Positions 56,096 through 64,000 of a stretch of DNA of 64,000 nucleotides are shown piece after piece. Every line of letters begins with the position of its first letter. The first letter of the stretch is position 1. The notes beneath the pieces are model-generated. The model made no database searches. It was given only the letters and a program-made list of their open reading frames with translations, and was not told where the DNA came from. Position numbers and translations under genes: made by a program. This stretch comes from Trema orientale. Taxonomy: Eukaryota; Streptophyta; Magnoliopsida; Rosales; Cannabaceae. The stretch lies in assembly GCA_002914845.1 (NCBI GenBank), contig JXTC01000080.1, forward strand, positions 506,474 through 570,473, in the 5' to 3' direction.

Positions 56096-58644
56096 TACAA
56101 TACCTATATAAGCAAAAAAGAATGAAGGAGCTCAAGAATATTATTCTTTTCTTGTGTTTGGTTTGAGAAGGAGAAAAGACAAAACCTGTTCCCTTGTTTA
56201 GTAGGAGGGAGAAGAAGAAGTAAGGGGAATATTTTATTTGTACAATTATTTTTCTATACTTAGTTGTTGTATGATATGTTGTTATACATAATTATATAAA
56301 TGTCAATTAAAGTTAAAATTTACTTAGGTGGTATATTTCTCTCCTAAAATTTTTCTAATTTCGAAGAAAGCTCAAATTAATGATTAGAAATCCATTGTCT
56401 ATTCCTTTAAAAGAAAAAAAAAAAAAAAAAACAAAGGATCCATTGTCTATCTATTACTGTGAATCAAATCCCGTCATGGAATCAAAGAAGAGCCAATGCT
56501 GACTTATGAAATAACGAGCAAAAAAACAGTGCTGCCTTTTGAAAAAGGAAATGATAGTCCTTAGCACTCATCGAGTATACACTATGATATCTAAGAGATC
56601 CTAACCCTAAGAATTGTTTGTCTTTTTTTTTTTTTTAATAAAAATGAAATGATTGGTGTATCTTCTTTTTCAAGAAAAATAGTAGGTTCTTATGATAACC
56701 CAGGAAAATGTGTAAACACGTAGATGCCATTTAGTTGGCTGTAATAGACTTTGTAATGTATTTGCCATTTTTTTACTGTGGCATTTCTTTGTTTAGTTTG
56801 ATTTTTAGAATTTAAAAGCTCATTACAATTGTAATGACAATTCACCTAAACAAATAAAAGGGCTTTCCAATACTCAAACGGATGAATGCCCGTTACACTC
56901 TAGCCCATATTTAACTTTGTCTTAAATATCCTCTCTTTTTTAGTATTAGTTTCAAAATATATATTGGGAAAATCGGGTGAATATTCAACATTAGTTTCAA
57001 AATATATATGAATGTGGCTTAATGTACATATGTAATCTAATAATTGAAAATATTAAAAATCTCGTCTAAAAATATGATTTCTTTACCAAAAAAAATTATT
57101 ATTTATACCAATTTAATTATTTTTATAACTTTAGCATTGGATTATTTATTCTTTTATGTATTTTTTAAATAGATAAGAACAAATTAAAGATATTTTCTGT
57201 TAAAATATATTGATTTCTTGTGAAAATTCAAATTTTATACCAAATTTATTATTTGTCTAACTTTTATTGCTGATAAGGATATTTTGGTCTATTTAAAGTT
57301 GACTCCATTCCATTACACAATAAACCAAACATAATAATCATGATTCAGGCACCGATTCTAATATGTCAACTAAACAAATGAATCAATTCCTATTCCATTC
57401 CACTCTTATTACTATTACAATTCTTATTACCATTACGATTATTTTTCCATTTTCAGTTTGCAACCAAAGACCACTTTAGGAACATACATAATATATACAC
57501 AAAATATACACACATATATATATATATATGATATATGTTTTGAGCCACTAACGTATATAGTAAAGCCCTATTTCAAAAATCATAGGCGATTAAAATTAAT
57601 GACACATTATTATATGCATGTCTTTTATGTATATTTTGTATGTCTCTAGTATTACTCAAACTAAAAACTACATTTTGCACTTTTTTTTTTTCTTGTTTGC
57701 TTCTTCTAAATAGCATATATGCGGTATAAAAGAACGGACATAATTTACAAATATTGGATACGAATTCAGCAAAAATAATATGATTCAAAAACATTCACTA
57801 CGTACTTATACATTTGAGTATCTTTCCATCTGCTTCTTGAAATTCCCTATAGTTTTGAGTATTTTAATTATTAATTCAAGGACTTTCTACATTACCGAAC
57901 CATTTTTTTTAAAAAGGTAGTATCGAACATCTTCTGATTGACCGCCTATTTCTTAATATCAAATTGAATCAAAATAAAAAACAATATGTATAATTAATCT
58001 GACCCTTTTTTTTTGTCCTTTTCTACTCTTTTTTTTTTAAAAAAAAAAAAAATCAGAAACCCCCCACAATCGGAATTCACCCTCCAGAAGCTGCATCAAC
58101 TAAAGCAACTAAATTTGGTCCAAGTAGGCTAAATAAAGACTCGGTGAACATAATTGTAAACCGCAGCTTTTGGATATTTCAAATTTTTAGTCTAATTTTA
58201 GAGTTGATATGTTTCTAGGGTAACACTTATTCTTTTTTTTTTTTTTCCAAATTAATGAGCAGAATAGATAAATTTGTTATCATTTATAATTTTGATAATA
58301 TAAATTTTTAGAGCTTATAGAAATATGACCAAATTTTGAGCTTAATTTAAGTAAATATCCATTTGTCAAATGTTATAGCACAATGTCCAGTATATATGTT
58401 TATATTCCAAGTGTAAAATTTTATATATCAAGTACGAAAAATTATATACCCAGTATATTTCAGTACAGTAACTGAAATTGGTAGATATGCTTATCTAACA
58501 AGTGTAAAAATATATATACTTGGATATTTAGCTATAAAATTTAAAAAGTGGACATCTACTTAATCAAATTTAAAATATTGGTGATTCACCTAAATTTTTC
58601 TAATTTTTTTTTATCCATTAAAATACAGAAAATAAAATTATAAT
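56096..58644. other. AT-rich spacer
   Basis: No gene recognised. (TA)n tracts near 57513-57530; homopolymer runs at 56410-56430, 58028-58052 and 58232-58247. Confidence 0.4.
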
Positions 58645-58894
58645 GGTTCTTAATCTAATATGTATTTTTTTTTAATCTATCTATAGGTATTTCTTTTTTT
58701 AGTCGTTGGATTATAATCTAACGGCTACCATAATTTGAGTATTTGAGAAAAAAATAATAAAAATAAATACTCATTATTTAATACTTTTCTCTCTCCAATT
58801 TTTACTATAAAAGACGTGCATGATAAATTTTAATTGGGTAAAATAATATTTATGAATAGGTAAAAGAAAAAAAAAACACATAGGATTGGTGCCC
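58645..58894. mobile_element. MITE of the GGGCACCAATCC family, copy 2 (about 250 bp)
   Basis: The right end GGATTGGTGCCC is the reverse complement of the left end of the copy at 27783-28018. The left end GGTTCTTAATCT matches its right end inverted, and the internal CGTTGGATTATAATCTAACG palindrome is shared. It is therefore the same family in opposite orientation, more diverged. Confidence 0.72.
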
Positions 58895-59393
58895 AATTAT
58901 TATTAACTCTAAATAATGCAAATCAACAATCGAATGAGGAAAAAGGAATTTGATTATTGACCATATAGGAGGAGTAAATGTTTCAACATATATATGATTA
59001 CTACTTTTATGGTCGACTCGGGGCCATTTTCAAAACCATATTTAGGGCCACCAAATAATCTTTCAATCTCCACACCTTCTTCCGCTATCGGCCATACCTC
59101 ATTGCGGTCATTTGCTTAAAAGTAGACTATTATACGTTCTAAAAGAGACAAGTTATTGGAGTGAATTGCATGCATGAGAAAACTTGACAATTTAGGACCT
59201 CAAAAAAAAAAAAAAAGAATTCTTATATAATATTACATTGAATTACTTGTGGTTAAAAATATTAGTGGCCTCTAAATTTCCTTCTCATATTTTGCTCCCT
59301 TGTGATGAAGTGCTCAACACTTTCAAAGTTTGCATGTCACTTCATTGCCAATAATATAATAAGATTTGGATGTAATTTAAAGTTTGCACTGTA
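58895..59393. other. Spacer
   Basis: No gene or element seen. Confidence 0.35.
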
Positions 59394-59401
59394 CATGTAC
59401 T

Positions 59402-59620
59402 CAGGGGCAAATCCAGCCTTTAAATTCAATGGGACATTAAGTCTCATAAGTCATAATCCATGATTAATATAGTTTAGAATTTTATTATAATTTTGACTAA
59501 TTTTCAGCAGAGATATTGGATTATTTTGACTTATTTTTAGACAAGGTACAAATTTTTGTAAAAAAAATTTTCCCCTAAAATCCAGTGGGGCATATGCCCA
59601 GCTTTCTCCCTCCGCCCCTG
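59402..59620. mobile_element. Short hAT MITE (219 bp)
   Basis: Ends CAGGGGCAAATCCAG and CTCCGCCCCTG are hAT-type inverted termini. Flanks CATGTACT (59394-59401) and CATGTACC (59621-59628) match at 7 of 8 bases. Confidence 0.82.
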
Positions 59621-60037
59621 CATGTACCTCACCACATTAACACCTTTAAAAACATAAATAAAAATTAGCAAGTACATTATTCCCTTTAAAATTAACTTTA
59701 ACTGCGTTATTGACCGGAGAAAAAGTATTCTAAGATGCTAGTCGAGATTTAAAGGTCTTAGTTCCCTCGAAAAACAAAACAAAAAAATTAAAGGTGTTAG
59801 TACTAGCTAGTCTTTTAATGATACAATAATCAAGTGGTCAATGTGGGACAATAAGCAAATTAAATAGGCCATACATTTTGTCATTTTTGTTAAACTATTT
59901 ATAAAATCACTCACCTTTTAATCTATACATATTGAATATTGACGAATCTATATCCACTCATATCTCTTTATTGAATTCAGGATCTAGCATAGCTAGTCCT
60001 TAATCGAAAGTAACGGTCTATTAATATAGGCTAATAT

Positions 60038-60191
60038 GCCAACCGAGAATAGTTCTGGTTCAAGATTTAAGAAATACGTATGTGAATTTGGGAATTAGGA
60101 TTCAAGGGTGTGTGAGTTATTTTTTTTTATTTTTATAATAAATGATGGTCATTAGTTAAGCTTCATTATTTTTTTTTTTTTTAAAAAAAGG
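60038..60191 (+). mobile_element. tRNA-derived SINE, older copy of the 11385 family
   Basis: Shares the GCCAAC start, the TTCAAGATTTAAG/GATTCAAGG tRNA-like region and the tail ATGGTCATTAGTTAAGC with the element at 11385-11543. Flanks AATATAGGCTAATAT (60023-60037) and AATATAAGCTAATAT (60192-60206) are a 15-bp target duplication with one change. The Pol III boxes are decayed. Confidence 0.8.
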
Positions 60192-60579
60192 AATATAAGC
60201 TAATATATATATATATAGCTACTACATAAATACGCCAGTTTCTATAACTTTGGAAAGTTATTAATTTGGTCTATAGAAAGTTATTAATTTGGTCCCATAT
60301 AACAAGATTAAACTGCTTTAGTGGCAAGGTGCTATTCCCATATTGACAATGACGTCTTGATTCAAAGAAAAATTTGACACAAATTACTTTTTTTTTCTTA
60401 TTTTTATTTTCTCTTCCACAATTATAGCACACATAAATAATTTATTCTCACATAGATGTGATATGTTGTCGTAGTCTTCGAGAATTTCAAAAGCCTAACT
60501 TATTAAAAGTAGAAGGAAAAAAATAGAACAAAAAAAGAAAAAAAAAAAAGAAAAGAAGCAAATCCTATCTTTCTCCTCC

Positions 60580-60587
60580 TATATAAG
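60580..60587 (+). promoter_or_regulatory. Likely TATA box of the NPF transporter gene
   Basis: TATATAAG, 141 bp upstream of the ATG at 60728. Confidence 0.5.
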
Positions 60588-60727
60588 AGAACCTCGGCAA
60601 AGCTTGCCAATCCACCTCCATATAGCCTCTTCTGTAATTGTTCTTTTCTTCTCTTTTCATCTTTGTCTTATAATTATATACATAGTACTATATAATATAC
60701 TGATCATATTAGTCCAGTCATAAGATC

Positions 60728-63700
60728 ATGGGGGAGAGAAAAGGAGGTTTGGAATTATCAAGGCCAGTTGATCAGCTTGAAGATAATGAGAATTGGGTTA
60801 ACGATTCTTCTTTGGATCATAAAGGACGAGTTCCTCTTCGAGCTTCCACGGGGGCTTGGAAAGCCTCCTTTTTCATTATCGGTAAGGACTTTATTTTGGT
60901 GATATATATATATATATTATGTTATATATATGTGGCACCATGTATATATGAAGCGGAATATTATTATTAGTATCCCATGTCATGATTTCATTTTTATATC
61001 CATACATATAATTTATATATTGACCTCACCTGTTTGGCTGCCGAGAAATTAAGATGAAATGGTTTTATCCTTTTTGTTTTTTCCCCGGAGACCATATCTA
61101 ATTAGTAATTAACTCATGAGCTTTAGTATGTTCTGCTAGCTCTGAGCTTAATTCTTCTCTATGCCATTTAACACAACTTATTCTTTTTTTTTTTTTTTTG
61201 GGTCTTTTCTTATAGCTGATTAAGACAGTGGTCTTTTAGCTTTAATATTAGTAACTGCAATTATAAGTACCTTTAATTATGATTATTTTTTTCATTCTAA
61301 TCGAGAGAAAAAAGAAGAAGCTCCCACATATATATACGTCATTTTAGTTATAAAAATAAACAAATTTATCCAACAATATATCTCTATCACTTTCAAAAAA
61401 TCAGTAGCGTAACTCCCTGAGGCAAGGAAAAATATTATTACATTATAGACTAAATTAATCCAATAATATTGATTTAATTTAAGCTAATTGGCTCCTTAGT
61501 AGGTCATCAATGAGTGCTAGCCTTTTGAAGAGAGTCTTTGGGTATCCTAAAGACATGTGTACCATTCGTTTAGGCCAGCCTTTAATTAATATTCTCCACA
61601 TTGCATGTTTAATAAATTAATCAGTATTATGTGTGTAGTTTAGATACTAATGATCATGATTCATATTCTTTACATGGAAGGAATAGATGCTATACGACGT
61701 AAGGTAAGGGTGCGGGTGCAGGTTCAACTTGCACAGAGGGTCCTCTAGAGCACTCGTTTTCATGTGAGAGTGTCCCACTTGTATATTATTGTTCCGGCGA
61801 TCACTATACTTAGTACACTATAACACATATTAATCTGAAAAAACTCGTTTTGATGAATAGCTATGTGTAAAGCTAGAGCCTAGAGCCTTCTTATTTCAGA
61901 GAGAAAAAAAAATGTTTGAAGCTAGAAATAGCTTAAAATTACAATTTTATATTTTTCATTTTCACTGTTTATCGTATTATTAAAATATGAAATTAGATAG
62001 TAAAATTCACATAATGAAACTGAGAGACTATAAAAGAAATTACGTTTAGGATTACTCCTCTTAAATGTAATCTTAGTCCTCGACGGTAAAAGTAGATCTA
62101 AAATAAATGTTTGAGAGGCTTTATTCTTCACCTACGTCTATTCTTTTAATAATTTATTTCGGTTTTTTTGCCAACTTTTTTAATTTACTTTCTCGAGATA
62201 TTATTATATTTTATATTAAGTGATTAGCTAGACAATAATTTAGTGGACGAAGGAGAAGCCACGAAAGAAGTACTATCAAGTATCAACTTTTGAGTAGTCA
62301 AAATAGATCTAGTGCTAAGATTTTGATTCAATGTGCATGCAAAGTTGGGCTGTGGATTGTGTTTTTATTATCCACTAATTCTTTCTTTTTCAAGTTCTGT
62401 CTCTTTCCATTATCTTTATCTTGTATATATGGTCCCATCCAATTTACTAGACATTCTTTTTTTTTTTTTTTCTCTTTCTCTTTATGCTAAGAACAATTAT
62501 AAAAGACGGTTGAAACCATACAAATATTTTGCTCTCGAAATGTTGACTATCAAACACCAGTGGATGGCCCTGCTGCCTTTTCAATTTTCCTGGAAAATAA
62601 GAAATTAATAGGCGTTACCAAATAGCTTACTGGTATATGATTTATGACCATATGTAGAAAAAGTCAAACTGAAAATAGCTTCAATAATATTATGATAAAC
62701 TTTGTCTTTTCTGTTTGTTGCCTTTCTTTCTTCTTCTTCTTCTTTTTTTTTTTTTTTCTTTTTTTAACTATCGAAATCCAATGGAAATTAACTGGTTGAA
62801 GCATAAATCTATGAAATTTTCTAGAATGCTGACTGTTAAGTAAACTTATTATTCCTTTTTGAAAAAAAAAAAAAAGTCTTTTTCTCTAATTAAAACCCAT
62901 GTTGGTCGGCCAAGGTCACATGATCTCAAGTATATTTTCAATTATCACTTTGAATGGTCATGAGGCAATATGACATCATTTTCCACTAGTTCAAAAAATA
63001 GACCTATATACGAGGTACATCCTAAACAACCTTTCTTGGCTTGACCTGGGGTCAAACTGTACTGTTATCAGTGATAAAAGCCGGCACTCTGACAACGTAA
63101 ATAGTTGAGTATTAAATTTAATTACTAAAAGCGACAACTCATAAGTTCTATTAACGTACCCAAAAAGAAGTCATGGTTTGTGGTCCAAGGATTTTTTTTT
63201 TACTAGGTATAACGTAATCGTGGTTTGTGGTCGAAAAAACTCTTGAACCTGATATAATTTAGTTTTGAAAGCAATATGTCTGTACTTTATAATTTGGCCA
63301 TCCACGTGATCAGTTGCACAATTGAAATTAGTAATTAATCATATATTCATGAGTACCGCAAATTTAAAGCAGGTATATGAAATAGTATCCTACCAATTTT
63401 AATTAGAAATTTCAGTAAATATTTCCTTATGATAAAACTCTGATGCATATGTATGTGTTAAATGTTTCTTAAATATTGTCAAATTNCCTCCTAAACCACT
63501 TGTTTATTCATCTCTTTGTATTATTTTCGTATCCACTAATTAATTTTGACTTAATTAGTTGAGTTATTAATTTACCAGGTGACCTCTAATTAAGTTTTTT
63601 TTTTTTTTTTTCAGCAATCGAGTTCAGTGAGAGGCTGAGTTACTTTGGGATAGCCACAAGCTTAATCATATACTTAACCAAAGTAATACATGAAGACCTA

Positions 63701-63832
63701 AAGACAGCAGCAAAAAGTGTCAACTACTGGTCCGGTGTTACCACATTGATGCCATTGCTTGGAGGATTCATAGCCGATTCTTATTTGGGTCGCTTCTCTA
63801 CGGTTTTTGCTTCCACCATCATCTATCTTATG
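60728..63832 (+). CDS. NRT1/PTR family (NPF) transporter, first two exons (gene continues past the window)
   Basis: Proton-coupled transporter of the POT/NPF family (nitrate, peptides or other solutes), in the plasma membrane or tonoplast. Exon 1 is 60728-60881 and exon 2 is 63615-63832, with a 2.73-kb intron between. The exons join in frame and encode the first 124 residues of about 550-600. The N terminus has DSSLDHKGRVPLRASTGAWK, then the first helix with the proton-coupling ExxER motif at residues 54-58 (EFSER) and SYFGIATSLIIYLTKVI. VNYWSGVTTLMPLLGGFIAD and YLGRF follow, the usual MFS loop region. The GRVPLRASTGAWKA..EFSERLSYFGIATSLI.YLTKV block fits subfamily NPF5. The donor after exon 2 is at 63833. 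Substrate unknown. Confidence 0.93.
60882..63614 (+). other. Large first intron of the NPF gene
   Basis: 2.73 kb, AT-rich, with an unknown base at 63486, and a T-rich tract just before the acceptor at 63613-63614. No bordered transposon or RNA gene seen inside. Small T-rich open frames at 62290-62608 are not genes. Confidence 0.6.
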
Positions 63833-64000
63833 GTAATTAATGTCACATAAGTTGAGGTCCCTTATAGTCGTATTTGGTTTTTAATTTTAGCTCAAAGTTT
63901 TTGTTACTAGCACTCAGACATAGGACAATTTAAAAGTTCGATTATAACATAATGATAGCAACTTAAGCTAATAGCCAACAAATAATGATCGAGGCGCCCA
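63833..64000 (+). other. Intron 2 of the NPF gene (start only)
   Basis: Begins GTAATT directly after the exon 2 codon for Met. The window ends within it. Confidence 0.6.

Noticed and set aside
56735..57475. Possible further MITE with CCATTCC/GGAATGG-like ends
   Set aside because: The putative termini match too poorly and no target duplication is visible.

Overview
The window is nuclear DNA from a flowering plant, most likely a dicot. The evidence is AT-rich spacers, GT/AG introns in plant-specific gene families, eukaryotic tRNA genes with internal A and B boxes, a Ty1/copia retrotransposon primed by initiator tRNA-Met, and many small non-autonomous transposons. I cannot name the species. Two assembly gaps (26547-26865 and 54941-55182) and single unknown bases at 53445 and 63486 limit what can be seen.

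Layout. 0-9.2 kb is gene-dense: a seven-exon RopGEF gene (+), a tRNA-Asp (+), a two-exon lipid-transfer protein gene (+), and a five-exon gene for a small Ser-rich plant protein (-). 9.2-29.9 kb is repeat-rich and holds no host gene I can recognise. It contains SINEs, hAT-type MITEs, an element bounded by (TA)n tracts, a palindromic ~52-bp minisatellite, and a decayed 5.8-kb copia element on the minus strand that carries a second, nested insertion. 29.9-45.9 kb is a second gene island: a small secreted Cys-rich protein gene (-), tRNA-Ser and tRNA-Ala (-), the proteasome regulator PI31 (nine exons, -), an AGP-like membrane protein gene (-), tRNA-Gly (-), and a single-exon gene for a probably organelle-targeted basic protein (+). 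45.9-60.7 kb is again repeat territory: hAT, PIF/Harbinger (with a transposase remnant), CACTA-like, MITE and SINE copies. The window ends inside an NRT1/PTR (NPF) transporter gene (+), of which only the first two exons are present.

The genes look like independent eukaryotic transcription units and I see no operon-like or pathway cluster. They cover ROP GTPase signalling, lipid transfer and defence, proteasome regulation, cell-surface proteins, nitrate or peptide transport, and translation (four tRNAs).

I did not find a convincing new multi-gene system. The most unusual structures are the dispersed AACGACA motif field upstream of the 44.9-kb gene, which is split by a TIR element; the palindromic GGTAAC/GTTACC minisatellite; nested transposons whose borders can be read to the base; and two intact-bordered copies of one tRNA-derived SINE family.
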